Source: Frankia sp. QA3 (GTDB lineage: Bacteria > Actinomycetota > Actinomycetes > Frankiales > Frankiaceae). From it: a DNA stretch of 64,000 nt. The notes under the pieces were generated by a model that worked only from the letters and a program-made list of their open reading frames with translations, ran no database searches and had not been told where the DNA came from. The translations under genes and the position numbers were made by a program. Every line of letters begins with the position of its first letter. The first letter of the stretch is position 1. Location: assembly GCF_000262465.1 (NCBI RefSeq), contig NZ_CM001489.1, positions 3,049,575 to 3,113,574 on the forward strand. The letters run 5' to 3'. Positions 25,690 to 35,602 of this stretch are shown here, one piece after another.

Positions 25690-27297
25690 TCAGACGTGGG
25701 CGACGGCGTTGCCCGTGTTCTCGCCGGGGCGGATGAACAGCGCCAGCACCATGGCGACTCCGGACAGCACGGCGCCGATCACCATGGCGACGTGCAGGCC
25801 GCTCATGAACGCGGCGTGGCTGCCGGCCTCGATCGCGCCCTGCAGCGTCGCGGACGCACCGTCCGCCGGGGGCACCAGGCCCTGGCCGACGAGCTCCTTG
25901 GCCTGGGCGAGCTGGCCGGCCTGCCCCGCCGGCACCCCGGCCCCTTCCAGCCGGTCGACCAGCACTGACCCGACCCGGCTGGCGAGCACGGAGCCGAGCA
26001 CCGCGGTGCCGAGCACACCGCCGAGCTGCGTCGCCGTGGACTGCAGGCCGCCGGCGACTCCGGAGTCCTCCAGCGGTGCGTTGCTGATGATCGCGTCGGA
26101 CGCGGCGGTGATGATGAGCCCGACGCCGACGCCGATGGCGACGAACGGCGGCCACAGCAGGTGGTAGGAGGAGTCGGGCTCGAGCTGGGTGAGCAGAACG
26201 AAGGACGCGACGAGCAGCGCCATCCCGATGGCGATCGGCACGCGCGGGCCGAAGCGGCCGTTGAGGGCCGCGCCCAGCGGGCTGCTGACCATGAACACCG
26301 CGGACAGCGGCAGGGTGCGCACGCCGGCCTGGATAGCGGAGTATCCGTGCACATTCTGCAGGTACAGGGTGAGGAAGAACAGCACGCCGAACATCGCGAA
26401 GAAGGTCAGCGTCACGATGAGCGTGCTCAGGCTGAGTGACCGGTTGCGGAACAGGCGCATCGGCAGCAGCGGCGCGCGGACCCGGGTCTCGATGACCACG
26501 AACAGCACGAGCAGCACGACGGCGGCGACCAGGAAACCGATCGTCTTGCCGGAGTCCCAGCCCCAGCCCTGCGCCTTGATCATCCCGAAGACGAGCGCGA
26601 ACAGGCCGCCGGCCAGAGTGAGCAGGCCGGGGGCGTCGAAGCGGTGGGACCCCGACTCGTCGCGACTCTCAGCGAGCACGAACAGCCCGACGACCAGCGC
26701 GATCGCGCCCACCGGGATGTTGATGTAGAAGACGGACTCCCAGGACACGTGCTCCACGAGGAGACCGCCGATGATCGGGCCGCCCGCGATCGAGATCGCC
26801 GAGGCGCCGCCCCAGATCCCGATGGCCGAGTTCAGCTTCTCCGGCGGGAAGGCCGAGCGCAGGATCGCCAGCGTGTTCGGCATGAGCAGCGCTCCGGCCA
26901 CGCCCTGCAGCGTCCGGAAGATGATCACGCCTTCGATCGAGCCGACGAGGCCGACCGCGAGCGACGTCAGGGCGAACCCGACCACGCCGATCAGGAAGAT
27001 CAGCCGCCGGCCGAACCGGTCGCCCAGCTTGCCCGCCGGGATGAGCAGCACCGCGAGCGCCAGCAGGTAGGCGTTGGTGACCCACTGCAGATCCGACAGT
27101 GAGGCCTTCAGGTCCTCGGCGATGCGCGGGTTGGCGATGGACACGACGGTGCCGTCGAGACCCACCATGATCACGCCGAGAGCGACGCTGACCAGAGTGA
27201 GCCACGGATGGCCCCGCCTGCTGGTGCCACTGCCCGGCGAGCCGGTCCCCCCGGCCGCGTGTCGCGGCGAGTGCGCCGCGTCCGTAGCTGTCGCCAT
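25690..27297 (-). CDS. DHA2-family MFS drug efflux transporter
   Basis: This 535-residue, 14-helix efflux pump is of the EmrB/QacA type. Helix 1 has VGLDGTVVSIANPRIAEDL, followed by QWVTNAYLLALAVLLIPAG, GDRFGRRLIFLIG and motif C in AISIAGGPIIGGLLV. A hydrophilic loop near residues 430-470 separates the last helices. The ATG at 27297 (MATATDAA) has GGAGGGG upstream; an ATG at 27345 is an alternative but overlaps the putative operator. The gene is divergent from a TetR regulator, the classic repressor/pump pair. The substrate is unknown. Confidence 0.92.
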   Translation of the reverse strand: MATATDAAHSPRHAAGGTGSPGSGTSRRGHPWLTLVSVALGVIMVGLDGTVVSIANPRIAEDLKASLSDLQWVTNAYLLALAVLLIPAGKLGDRFGRRLIFLIGVVGFALTSLAVGLVGSIEGVIIFRTLQGVAGALLMPNTLAILRSAFPPEKLNSAIGIWGGASAISIAGGPIIGGLLVEHVSWESVFYINIPVGAIALVVGLFVLAESRDESGSHRFDAPGLLTLAGGLFALVFGMIKAQGWGWDSGKTIGFLVAAVVLLVLFVVIETRVRAPLLPMRLFRNRSLSLSTLIVTLTFFAMFGVLFFLTLYLQNVHGYSAIQAGVRTLPLSAVFMVSSPLGAALNGRFGPRVPIAIGMALLVASFVLLTQLEPDSSYHLLWPPFVAIGVGVGLIITAASDAIISNAPLEDSGVAGGLQSTATQLGGVLGTAVLGSVLASRVGSVLVDRLEGAGVPAGQAGQLAQAKELVGQGLVPPADGASATLQGAIEAGSHAAFMSGLHVAMVIGAVLSGVAMVLALFIRPGENTGNAVAHV

Positions 27298-27339
27298 CTC
27301 CTGATCCCCTCCACCTCGGCCGATGTCGATCGGCGCTCC

Positions 27340-27388
27340 TGACATTCAATGCCACAATGTCAGTTCTGCCAATCTGTCAGAGATGACA
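27340..27388. promoter_or_regulatory. Paired inverted repeats, putative TetR operators
   Basis: One repeat is TGACATT-(9)-AATGTCA at 27340-27362. The other is TGTCA-GAGA-TGACA at 27375-27388. Both share the TGACA half-site. They lie between the divergent DHA2 transporter (start 27297) and TetR gene (start 27418), in an AT-rich island. This suits autoregulation and repression of the pump. Confidence 0.6.
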
Positions 27389-27417
27389 ATCACGTCCCTC
27401 CGCGCTATGATCACATC

Positions 27418-28095
27418 GTGACGACGAGGATCGGGGAGGCCCCGGCTTCGGGCGCTCCCGCGGTCGCGTCCGAGGTCGGCGACGGTGGAGCCGAGCAGAC
27501 GCGGGCCGAACGGCGGCGCGCGCGGATCCGCGCGACGATCGCCGACGCGGCGCTGCGGCTGTTCCTGTCCCGTGGTTACGACGCGACCACGGTCGAGGAT
27601 GTGGCGGCCGCGGTGGATCTAAGTCCGCGCACGGTGTTCCGCTACTTCCCGTTCAAGGAGGACATGCTCCGCGAGGCCGTGCATTTCGAGCTGACCGAGC
27701 TCATCGCGGCGCTGCGGGAACGGCCGGCACACGAGCATCCCGCCGACGCCCTCGGCCGGGCGATGGTGCACATGTGGTCGCGTCAGGAGAAGGACCCCGA
27801 GGAGGTCCGCACCCTGCTGCGGCTCATCTCCGAGCTCCCCCGCGTGCGGGGTCTGCTCGTCGAGGCGTCCCGCAACGGCCAGAACGTCCTGGCGGAGGCG
27901 CTGGCGCCCCGCCTCGGCCGGCCCGCGACGGATCTGTCGACCCAGGTGGCGACCGGCTGCGCCCTGGCGACTCTCAACATCGTCCTGGAGACCTGGGCGA
28001 CGATGCCCACCGGCACCGATCTCACCCCCCTCATCAACAGCGCGATGGCCACCCTGAAGGCCGGCCCGCTGTGCCCGGACGATCACTGCGGTTGA
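27418..28095 (+). CDS. TetR-family transcriptional repressor
   Basis: This 225-residue regulator has an N-terminal helix-turn-helix (about 35-85) reading IADAALRLFLSRGYDATTVEDVAA, then the recognition helix region LSPRTVFRYFPFKEDML. The C-terminal ligand domain is unspecific (LPRVRGLLVEAS, LATLNIVLETWA). I chose GTG 27418 because earlier in-frame codons fall in the operator-like repeats. It is divergent from the DHA2 pump at 27297, its likely target. An adenylation/reductase pair follows 90 bases downstream on the same strand and could also be affected. Confidence 0.92.
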   Translation: MTTRIGEAPASGAPAVASEVGDGGAEQTRAERRRARIRATIADAALRLFLSRGYDATTVEDVAAAVDLSPRTVFRYFPFKEDMLREAVHFELTELIAALRERPAHEHPADALGRAMVHMWSRQEKDPEEVRTLLRLISELPRVRGLLVEASRNGQNVLAEALAPRLGRPATDLSTQVATGCALATLNIVLETWATMPTGTDLTPLINSAMATLKAGPLCPDDHCG

Positions 28096-28184
28096 CACCC
28101 GCACCCGCTCGACCTGCACTCGAAGGGTGGCCGGACGACGGTCGCCCGCCACAGCACGCACAGGTGGCGGGAGGCTGCATTCCA

Positions 28185-29321
28185 ATGACGACAGTGCACA
28201 CGGATCCGATCCTCGACGGCCCGGTGGACCGCATCCCCGGCGAAACCGATCTGATCGAGGCGGCGATGCGCTGGCACTTCGATCCGCAGACGGGCTCGCG
28301 CTTCTGGCTGGGCCAGGCCGACACCCTCGGCTTCGACCCGCGCGAGGACATCCACACCGTCGACGACCTCGCCAGATTCCCCAACATCGTCGATCGGCTG
28401 CGTTACGTGCCCGCCGGGGATCTGATCCCGCGGGGCTACGCGGTGCAGGACGGTGCGGTGCAGGACGGTGCGGTGCAAAACGGTGCGGTGTACGGCGTCT
28501 ACGACTCCGGCGGCACCACGGGGCCCCCGAAGCACGTGGTCTTCATGATGGACTGGATGGAACGGCTCCTGGTCCGCACCGACCAGGAGATGGACGAGCG
28601 TCACTACCCGGCTGCGGCCGACTGGCTCGCCCTCGCGCCCAGCGGGCCCCACATGTACGGCGCGTTCGTCCGCGAGACGGTCCGGCGCCGTGGGCGGCTG
28701 GGCTTCACCGTCGATGTCGACCCCCGCTGGGTGAAGAAGTGCATCGCGGCCGGCCGCGGCGAGCAGGCCAGCCAGTACGCCGAGCACGTCGTCGCCCAGG
28801 CTCGCGCCGTGCTGGAGACGCAGGACATCGCCGTGCTGATCGCCACGCCACCGCTGCTGGAACGGCTGGTCCGCGACGAGGAGCTGCGCAAGCTGATCGC
28901 CGACCGGGTGCAGGTGATCGAGTGGGGCGGCGCGCACATGGACCCGGACACCCGGTACCTGCTGCGCACGGAGGTCTTCCCGCGGGCCCGGATGGTCGGA
29001 CGGTACGGCAGCACGATGATCCTCGCCAGCGCCGTCGAACGCGCCGGGCTCGCCCCGGACGACCCCTGCATCTACGACCCGTTCTCCCCGTACATCACGT
29101 TCCGTGTGGTCGACCCGGAGACCGGCGAACCGGTGCCGTACGGCAGCCGCGGGCGCGTGGTGATGAACCACGTCAGCAAGTCGGCGTTCCTGCCCAACAA
29201 CCTCGAGCGCGACGAGGCGACCCGGATCGAACCCCCACCCGGACAGGCCGGCGACTCGGTGGCCGACGTCGCGCCGGTCGCGGTCTTCGGCGACTCGCTG
29301 GTGATCGAGGGAGTGTACTGA
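28185..29321 (+). CDS. EhpF-like adenylate-forming enzyme (ANL superfamily, no large C-terminal domain)
   Basis: The 378-residue protein resembles EhpF, an atypical ANL enzyme from phenazine biosynthesis that activates an aryl carboxylate with ATP. The nucleotide loop is YDSGGTTGPPKHVVF, with VIEWGGAHMD and VGRYGSTMI further on (the adenine-binding region). The mobile C-terminal domain of typical ANL enzymes is lacking. Residues about 86-101 are expanded by three 15-base repeats (VQDGA, VQDGA, VQNGA) just before the nucleotide loop. The ATG at 28185 has GGGAGG upstream. Its stop overlaps the next gene's ATG by one base. With that reductase it could convert a carboxylate to an aldehyde. The substrate is unknown. 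Confidence 0.75.
   Translation: MTTVHTDPILDGPVDRIPGETDLIEAAMRWHFDPQTGSRFWLGQADTLGFDPREDIHTVDDLARFPNIVDRLRYVPAGDLIPRGYAVQDGAVQDGAVQNGAVYGVYDSGGTTGPPKHVVFMMDWMERLLVRTDQEMDERHYPAAADWLALAPSGPHMYGAFVRETVRRRGRLGFTVDVDPRWVKKCIAAGRGEQASQYAEHVVAQARAVLETQDIAVLIATPPLLERLVRDEELRKLIADRVQVIEWGGAHMDPDTRYLLRTEVFPRARMVGRYGSTMILASAVERAGLAPDDPCIYDPFSPYITFRVVDPETGEPVPYGSRGRVVMNHVSKSAFLPNNLERDEATRIEPPPGQAGDSVADVAPVAVFGDSLVIEGVY
28440..28484 (+). repeat. 15-bp x3 coding minisatellite
   Basis: The unit GCGGTGCAGGACGGT occurs three times in the EhpF-like gene (third copy with two changes), followed by a partial fourth. Each copy adds five residues, so copy number changes stay in frame. Confidence 0.95.
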
Positions 29322-30733
29322 TGACGGCCGAAAGCCCATCGGCCGCGCCGCCCACGGACGGTTCGGCCGAGCTCATCGGACTCGACGCGCTGGGCCCGAC
29401 CGGTACCTACCGGTCCCGCAACCGGCTGCCGATCACCGACCTGGCCGGCGTCCCGCTCGCCGAGCTGAGCCTGGTGCCGTCGCTGTACGTGCATCGCGCC
29501 ATCGCCGCGTTGCGGGCCGCCGAGCCGCTGCCGGCCGGGGACCGGCTCGCCGCGCTCGCCCGGGCCGGGGAGGCGTTCGCGACCGAGACCGTCGGCGGGC
29601 TGTCCGTCGACGAGTACTCCCATGCGGTCAGCCGGATCTCGGGCATGCCGATCCCGGTCGTGCGCCGCGCCACCGAGGGGACCTGGCGGGCGCTGCTCGG
29701 CGCCGGCCGCAACGCGCGCCAGGCCCGGCCCCGGGCGAGCGTCGACGACTGGCACGACCCGGCCACCCTGGGTGGCCGGGCGGTGTGGACGCGGCGCGGG
29801 GAGGTCTTCGCGGTGCACGCGGCCGGCAACCATCCCGGGGTGCACGCCCTGTGGCCGCAGGCGTTGGCGCTGGGCTACCGGGTCGCGGTGCGGCCGTCCC
29901 GGCGCGAGCCGCTCACCGCGCACCGGCTGATCACCGCGCTGCGGGCGGCCGGGTTCGGACCCGACCAGGTGGCGTTCCTGCCCACCGACCACACCGTCGC
30001 CGACGAGATCATCTCCGCCGCCGACCTGGCGATGGTCTATGGCGGGGACGACGTCGTCACCAAGTACGGCGCCGATCCCACGGTGCTCGTCCAGGGCCCC
30101 GGCCGATCGAAGATCCTGCTCGCCGGTGAGGACTGGCACCGCCACCTGGACACCCTGGTCGACTCCGTCGGCGACGAGGGCGGCACCGCCTGCGTCAACG
30201 CCACGGCGGTGTTCACCGACACCGACCCGGACGGCCTCGCCGCGGCGCTCGCCGAGCGGCTCGGCGCCATCCCGACCCTGCCGCCCGAGGACGACCGCGC
30301 AGTGCTGCCCTGCCAGCCGTCCGGGCCGGCTGCCGCGCTGGAACGCTTCCTGCTCGACCGCGCGGCGGGCACCACACCCCGCCTCGGCGGCGCCGGAATC
30401 ACCGATCCGGTGCCCGGCGGCGGCGTCGCGCTGCGCCCGGCGGTGTTCCAGGTCGACCGGGCCGACGCCGCGCAGACCGGCATCGAGCTCGGCTTCCCCT
30501 GCGTGTGGGTGGCGCCCTGGTCGCCCGCCGACGGGATCGGCCCGCTGCGCCACTCCCTCGTCCTCACCGCCCTCACCCACGACGAAGGCCTGGTCGACCG
30601 CCTCGTGGCCGAGCCCACGATCAGCAACGTCTACGTCGGCGACCACCCCACCTACTGGATGCGACCCGACGTCCCGCACGACGGGTATCTCGGGGAGTTC
30701 CTCATGCGCACCAAGACCGTGCTGCGCGACTGA
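29321..30733 (+). CDS. Aldehyde-dehydrogenase-fold acyl reductase (EhpG/LuxC-like)
   Basis: The 470-residue protein has the aldehyde dehydrogenase fold. The likely catalytic cysteine is in DEGGTACVNATAVF. A cofactor region lies near VHAAGNHPGVHALWPQALAL, and YGGDDVVTKYG lies before it in the active-site path. It resembles acyl reductases such as LuxC and EhpG more than ordinary aldehyde dehydrogenases. The ATG at 29321 overlaps the stop of the adenylating enzyme (TGATG), so the two products are made together. I infer that the partner makes an acyl-adenylate and this enzyme reduces it with NAD(P)H. Direct proof of substrate is absent. Confidence 0.75.
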   Translation: MTAESPSAAPPTDGSAELIGLDALGPTGTYRSRNRLPITDLAGVPLAELSLVPSLYVHRAIAALRAAEPLPAGDRLAALARAGEAFATETVGGLSVDEYSHAVSRISGMPIPVVRRATEGTWRALLGAGRNARQARPRASVDDWHDPATLGGRAVWTRRGEVFAVHAAGNHPGVHALWPQALALGYRVAVRPSRREPLTAHRLITALRAAGFGPDQVAFLPTDHTVADEIISAADLAMVYGGDDVVTKYGADPTVLVQGPGRSKILLAGEDWHRHLDTLVDSVGDEGGTACVNATAVFTDTDPDGLAAALAERLGAIPTLPPEDDRAVLPCQPSGPAAALERFLLDRAAGTTPRLGGAGITDPVPGGGVALRPAVFQVDRADAAQTGIELGFPCVWVAPWSPADGIGPLRHSLVLTALTHDEGLVDRLVAEPTISNVYVGDHPTYWMRPDVPHDGYLGEFLMRTKTVLRD

Positions 30734-30765
30734 GCCGGTCCGCGTGCCGCGCCACACCGCCCGGG

Positions 30766-32403
30766 TCAGATCCTGGCGAGCGCCCTCGGTCGCTTCACCA
30801 GGTAGTCGGTGTAGGCGACGGTGGTGAGGAACTCGGGCAGCGTCTCGCCCAGCGCGGTCTCGACGAACACCTCGCGGGCCTCGTCGAGGCGGTTCGGTGC
30901 GCTGCCGCGCTCGGTGCGCAGCACGGTCAGCTCCTCGGCGAGCAGCCGCTCGGCGAGTTCCCGGGTGACCGGACGCCCGTCGGCGAGCTGCGTGCCGTGG
31001 TGGATCCACTGCCAGATCTGGCAGCGGGCGATCTCCGCGGTGGCGGCGTCCTCCATCAGGTTGAAGATCGCCACCGCGCCGGTGCCGCGCAGCCACTCGT
31101 CGAGGTACCGCAACGCCACCGTGATGTTGTTGCGCAGGCCCGCCTCGGTGACCTTCCCGCCGGCCGAGGCGACGTCGAGCAGGTCGGCCGCGGTTACGGA
31201 CACGTCCGGGCGGAGCCGGTCGAGCTGGTGCGGCGCGGCACCGAGGCGGGCGTCGAACACCGCCTCGCACACCGTCACCAGTCCGGGATGGGCCACCCAG
31301 GAGCCGTCGAAGCCGTCGCCGGCCTCCCGCTCGGAGTCCTGGCGGACCTGGTCGAGCGCGCGGGCGTTGACCTCGGAATCCCGGCTGGGGATGAACGCCG
31401 CCGTCCCCCCGATGGCGTGCCCGCCGCGGCGGTGGCAGGTCCGCACGAGCAGCGCGGTGTAGGCCCGTAGGAACGGCACCGTCATCGTCACCTGGGCCCG
31501 GTCCGGCAGCACGAACGCCTCCCCGTGGGCCCCGAGGGTCTTGATGATGCTGAACACGTAGTCCCAGCGACCGGCGTTCAGGCCGGCGCAGTGCTCGCGC
31601 AGCTCGTAGAGGATCTCCTCCATCTCGAAGGCCGCGGAGATCGTCTCGATGAGCACGGTCGCCCGGATCGTGCCCCGCGGGATGCCAAGACGCTGCTGGG
31701 CGAAGACGAACACGTCGTTCCACAGCCGGGCCTCGCGATGACCCTCCAGCTTCGGCAGGCAGAAGTACGGTCCGCTGCCCCGGTCGAGCTGGCGGCGGGC
31801 ACAGTGAAAGAAGTACAGGCCGAAGTCGACCAGGCTCGCCGACATCGGCCGGCCGTCGATGAGCAGATGGTTCTCGCGCAGGTGCCAGCCCCGCGGCCGC
31901 ACGACGATCGTCGCCGGGTCCGGCCCGACCCGGTAGCGCTTGCCGGCCGGCGTGGTGAAGTCGAGCCGGCCCTCGATCGCGTCGAGCAGGTTGAGCTGGC
32001 CCGCGATCACGTTGAACCAGGTCGGCGCGGTGGCGTCGGCGAAGTCCGCCAGCCACACCCGGGCGCCGGAGTTCAGCGCGTTGACCGTCATCGTCCGTTC
32101 GGTCGGCCCGGTGATCTCCACCCGCCGGTCGACCAGGCCCGGCGCCGCGCCCGCGACCCGCCACGATCCGTCGGCGCGGATGGCCGCCGTCTCGGGCAGG
32201 AAGTCCAGGCTGGCCGCCCCGGACGCGAGCAGCAGGCGCCGCTCGCGCCGGGCAGCGAGCAGGTCGGCCCACCGCGCGGCGAAGGCGGTGTCCAGCGCGA
32301 TGAGAAATTCCAACGCCTCCGGCGTCAGGATTTCCCGGAAACGCTCCCGAGGCTCACCAGGTTCACCGATGACCTCGAGTCGACCGCCGCGCGGTGCCGG
32401 CAT
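30766..32403 (-). CDS. aceB: Malate synthase A
   Basis: The second glyoxylate-shunt enzyme, 545 residues, makes malate from glyoxylate and acetyl-CoA. It has the A-type architecture: [55 protein letters not shown] and the family signature [13 protein letters not shown]. The C-terminal region includes the catalytic-Asp area [12 protein letters not shown]. The ATG at 32403 lies one base after the isocitrate lyase stop, so the two genes form an operon. Its 3' end is close to the convergent reductase gene (33 bases). Confidence 0.96.
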   Translation of the reverse strand: MPAPRGGRLEVIGEPGEPRERFREILTPEALEFLIALDTAFAARWADLLAARRERRLLLASGAASLDFLPETAAIRADGSWRVAGAAPGLVDRRVEITGPTERTMTVNALNSGARVWLADFADATAPTWFNVIAGQLNLLDAIEGRLDFTTPAGKRYRVGPDPATIVVRPRGWHLRENHLLIDGRPMSASLVDFGLYFFHCARRQLDRGSGPYFCLPKLEGHREARLWNDVFVFAQQRLGIPRGTIRATVLIETISAAFEMEEILYELREHCAGLNAGRWDYVFSIIKTLGAHGEAFVLPDRAQVTMTVPFLRAYTALLVRTCHRRGGHAIGGTAAFIPSRDSEVNARALDQVRQDSEREAGDGFDGSWVAHPGLVTVCEAVFDARLGAAPHQLDRLRPDVSVTAADLLDVASAGGKVTEAGLRNNITVALRYLDEWLRGTGAVAIFNLMEDAATAEIARCQIWQWIHHGTQLADGRPVTRELAERLLAEELTVLRTERGSAPNRLDEAREVFVETALGETLPEFLTTVAYTDYLVKRPRALARI

Positions 32404-32404
32404 C

Positions 32405-33766
32405 TCAGTGCCCCGCGCCGGCGCCGGTCGCGGTGAACTGGGCTTCCTCGGTGGAACCGCGCAGCGCGACGGTGTCACTCGTCGGGTTGATGGCGGTGCT
32501 CACCAGATCGAAGTAGCCGGTGCCGACCTCGCGCTGGTGGCGGGTGGCAGTGTAGCCGTCGACCTCGCTGGCGAACTCGCGTTCCTGCAGGTCGACGTAG
32601 GCGGTCATGCCCTCGCGGGCGTAGCCGTGGGCGAGGGAGAACATCGAGTGGTTCAGCGCGTGGAATCCGGCCAGGGTGATGAACTGGAACTTGTAGCCCA
32701 TGTGGCCGAGTTCGCGCTGGAACTTCGCGATGGTGGCGTCGTCGAGATGCGCCCGCCAGTTGAACGACGGCGAGCAGTTGTAGGAAAGCATCTGGTCCGG
32801 GTACTGCGCCTTGATCGCCTCGGCGAACTGGCGGGCGATCTCCAGGTCCGGTGTGGAGGTCTCCATCCACAGCAGGTCGGCGTAGGGGGCGTAGGCCAGG
32901 CCCCGGGCGATGCACGGCTCGACGCCGTCACGCACCCGGTAGAAGCCCTCGGCGGTGCGCTCGCCGGTGACGAACGGCAGGTCGCGCTCGTCGACGTCGC
33001 TGGTGATCAGCGTCGCCGCCTGCGCGTCGGTCCGGGCGACGATCACCGAGGGCACGTCGGCGACGTCGGCGGCCAGGCGCGCGGCGTTGAGGGTGCGGAT
33101 GTGCTGACCGGTCGGGATGAGCACCTTGCCGCCGAGGTGGCCGCACTTCTTCTCCGAGGCGAGCTGGTCCTCCCAGTGCACCCCGGCGGCGCCGGCCGTG
33201 ATCATCGCGCTCATCAGCTCGAAGGCGTTGAGGACGCCGCCGAACCCGGCCTCGGCGTCGGCGACGATCGGCACCAGCCAGTCGGGGGCGTCGGCGACGC
33301 CCTCGGCCCAGGTGATCTGGTCGGCGCGCAGCAGCGCGTTGTTGATCCGGCGGACCACCGCCGGGACCGAGTTCGCCGGGTAGAGGCTCTGGTCCGGGTA
33401 GGTCTGGCCGGACAGGTTCGCGTCCGCGGCAACCTGCCAGCCGGACAGGTAGATGGCCTTGAGCCCGGCCTTGACCTGTTGGACAGCCTGGTTGCCGGTC
33501 AGCGCGCCGAGCGCGTGCACGTAGTCGGTGTCGTGCAGCAGGCGCCACAGCTTCTCCGCGCCGCGGCGCGCCAGCGTGTGCTCCTCCAGGACACTGCCGC
33601 GCAGCTTGATCACTTCGGCGGCGCCGTAGGTGCGCTCGATGCCCGCCCACCGCGGGTCCGTCGCCCACCGGGCGGCCAGTTCCTCGGCCGCCTGCGCGGC
33701 ACCGTTCGCCGGCCCGTTCGCTGCCGCGGTCCCCGTCGTGGTCGCCGTCGTCTTCGTCTCGGCCAT
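32405..33766 (-). CDS. aceA: Isocitrate lyase
   Basis: This 453-residue enzyme cleaves isocitrate to glyoxylate and succinate. The catalytic loop [10 protein letters not shown] is complete. Substrate and metal residues are seen in [35 protein letters not shown] and [14 protein letters not shown]. The first 25 residues are Thr/Ala-rich and unstructured. The ATG at 33766 has AGGGAGAG upstream. It is the first gene of the aceA-aceB operon and is divergent from ramB, whose product is expected to bind the TTTGCAAA-type sites in between. Confidence 0.97.
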   Translation of the reverse strand: MAETKTTATTTGTAAANGPANGAAQAAEELAARWATDPRWAGIERTYGAAEVIKLRGSVLEEHTLARRGAEKLWRLLHDTDYVHALGALTGNQAVQQVKAGLKAIYLSGWQVAADANLSGQTYPDQSLYPANSVPAVVRRINNALLRADQITWAEGVADAPDWLVPIVADAEAGFGGVLNAFELMSAMITAGAAGVHWEDQLASEKKCGHLGGKVLIPTGQHIRTLNAARLAADVADVPSVIVARTDAQAATLITSDVDERDLPFVTGERTAEGFYRVRDGVEPCIARGLAYAPYADLLWMETSTPDLEIARQFAEAIKAQYPDQMLSYNCSPSFNWRAHLDDATIAKFQRELGHMGYKFQFITLAGFHALNHSMFSLAHGYAREGMTAYVDLQEREFASEVDGYTATRHQREVGTGYFDLVSTAINPTSDTVALRGSTEEAQFTATGAGAGH

Positions 33767-33888
33767 GTCGATCTCTCCCTGCCCCGAGTCGGAATAGCGC
33801 GGATCACCCTCCTCTTCGAAGCTGTCACAGCGATTCGGACTGGTCGAGCGGCCCAACGAGCCAAGTCCTGCGAATCTTCCGAGCCTGG

Positions 33889-33905
33889 TTTGCAAATCTT
33901 GCAAA
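33889..33905. promoter_or_regulatory. Putative RamB operator in the aceA-ramB intergenic region
   Basis: The sequence TTTGCAAA-T-CTTGCAAA lies between the divergent aceA and ramB genes. Known corynebacterial RamB sites contain an ACTTTGCAAA-type core, so this is a good candidate for glyoxylate-shunt control and autoregulation. It is the clearest AT-rich motif in the 188-base gap. Confidence 0.65.
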
Positions 33906-33954
33906 TGGCATGTTGGCAGCTGGTCGGCTATCCTCCCCGACAGGGAGGGAGCGG

Positions 33955-35436
33955 ATGCAGAAGACTTTTGTCGGGACCCGGCTGCGGGAACTGCGCGAGG
34001 AACGGGCCATGAGCCAGGTCGAGCTGGCGCGCCTGCTCGGCATCTCCCCCAGCTATCTCAACCAGATCGAGCACAACTCGCGGCCGCTCACCGTCCCGGT
34101 GCTGTTACGCATCACCGAGGCATTCGGCGTCGACGCCGGCTTCTTCGCCGCGCACGACGTGACCCGGCTGATCGCGGAGGTCCGGGAGGTGCTCTCCGAC
34201 GGCACGATCGGCCTGAAGGTGCCGGCCACCGACGCCGCCCAGCTCGCCGAGCAGCTGCCGCAGACCGCGCACGCGCTGATCACGCTGCACCGGCGGTACC
34301 GGCAGGCCAATGAGCGCCTGGCCGCGCTCACCGGCGCCCGCGGGCCGGAGCCGGTCGGGCCCGCGCCGGCGCCGATGCCGGACGAGGAGGTCCGGGACTT
34401 CTTCTACCAGCGCCAGAACTACGTCGGCGAGCTCGACGAGGCCGCCGAGCGGCTCGCCGGCCAGATCGGCCTGACCCGCGGCCGGGTGCACGCGGTGCTG
34501 GTCGAGCGGCTGGCCTACCACGGCATCCGCGTGCACAGCCGCGAGCCCGGCCCGGACCTCGCCGGCCCGCGCGACGACGGCCGCGACGACGGCCGTGACC
34601 TCGACCGCGAGCTCGACGTCGACGTGCTGCACCGCTTCGACCCGCAGACCCGGGTGCTGACCCTGTCGAGCCACCTGCGCCCCGGCCAGCGGGCGTTCCG
34701 GATGGCGCTGCAGCTCGCCTTCGCCGAGTTCGACGACCTGGTCACCCGGCTCACCGACGAGGGAATGCTCAGCGGCCCGCCGGCCCGGACGCTGACCCGG
34801 ATCGGGCTGGCGAACTACTTCGCCGCCGCCCTCATCCTCCCCTACAATGTGTTCCACACCACGTCCGAGCGGTTCCGCTACGACATCGAACGGCTCTCCG
34901 AGCATTTCGGCATGGGCTTCGAGACGATCTGCCACCGGCTGAGCACCCTGCAGCGCCCCCGGGCCCGGGGCGTTCCCTTCTCCTTCATCCGAGTGGATCG
35001 CGCGGGCAACATGTCGAAACGCCAGTCGGCCACCGGATTTCATTTCTCCCGGGCCGGTGGAACGTGCCCGCTGTGGAATGTCTATGAGGCACTCGCCGCC
35101 CCCGGAAAAATTCACACCCAGATCGCCACGATGCCGGACGGACGCAGTTACTTCTGGATTGCCCGTACGGTCGGTCGGGGCTATGGCCGGTTTGGCCGCC
35201 CGGGCAAGACGTTCGCCATCGGGCTCGGCTGCGAACTGCGCCATGCCAGCCGGCTGGTGTATTCGACCGGGCTCAATCTCGACGATCCGGCGGCCGCCGT
35301 GCCGATCGGGATCGGCTGCAAGGTCTGCGAGCGCGTCGGCTGCGCACAGCGCGCCTTCCCGCAGATCGGCCGCAGCCTCGCCCTCGACGAGAACCGCGGC
35401 ACCTTCGCCCCCTACCCGGCCGACATCAACTCCTGA
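33955..35436 (+). CDS. ramB: RamB-type XRE regulator of acetate metabolism
   Basis: This 493-residue transcription factor of the short-chain fatty-acid regulator family controls acetate and glyoxylate genes in corynebacteria and mycobacteria. The XRE domain (about 5-60) has [22 protein letters not shown] central IrrE/peptidase-like domain (about 160-330) and a C-terminal Cys-containing domain follow, with [13 protein letters not shown] and [15 protein letters not shown]. The cysteines resemble a metal or redox site. The ATG at 33955 follows GGGAGGGAG. The position opposite aceA, with TTTGCAAA motifs between, supports the assignment. A 24-bp tandem duplication covers its stop codon. Confidence 0.92.
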   Translation: MQKTFVGTRLRELREERAMSQVELARLLGISPSYLNQIEHNSRPLTVPVLLRITEAFGVDAGFFAAHDVTRLIAEVREVLSDGTIGLKVPATDAAQLAEQLPQTAHALITLHRRYRQANERLAALTGARGPEPVGPAPAPMPDEEVRDFFYQRQNYVGELDEAAERLAGQIGLTRGRVHAVLVERLAYHGIRVHSREPGPDLAGPRDDGRDDGRDLDRELDVDVLHRFDPQTRVLTLSSHLRPGQRAFRMALQLAFAEFDDLVTRLTDEGMLSGPPARTLTRIGLANYFAAALILPYNVFHTTSERFRYDIERLSEHFGMGFETICHRLSTLQRPRARGVPFSFIRVDRAGNMSKRQSATGFHFSRAGGTCPLWNVYEALAAPGKIHTQIATMPDGRSYFWIARTVGRGYGRFGRPGKTFAIGLGCELRHASRLVYSTGLNLDDPAAAVPIGIGCKVCERVGCAQRAFPQIGRSLALDENRGTFAPYPADINS

Positions 35437-35475
35437 CCCGGACGGGCCGGCAACTCCTGACCCGGACGGGTCGGC
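35428..35475. repeat. 24-bp tandem duplication spanning the ramB stop codon
   Basis: The unit AACTCCTGACCCGGACGG plus six bases is present twice with one mismatch. The first copy contains the TGA that ends ramB. Confidence 0.9.
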
Positions 35476-35602
35476 GCCGGCATGCGAGACTGACCCCTCG
35501 CGGGATCTGTTGCATCGGCCCAGTTCAACGCGGCATTCCGTCGTCGTGGCCCGGCCCGGCCCGGTCCGGTCCGGGCCCGCTGGCCGCCGGGGAGGGGGAG
35601 GC

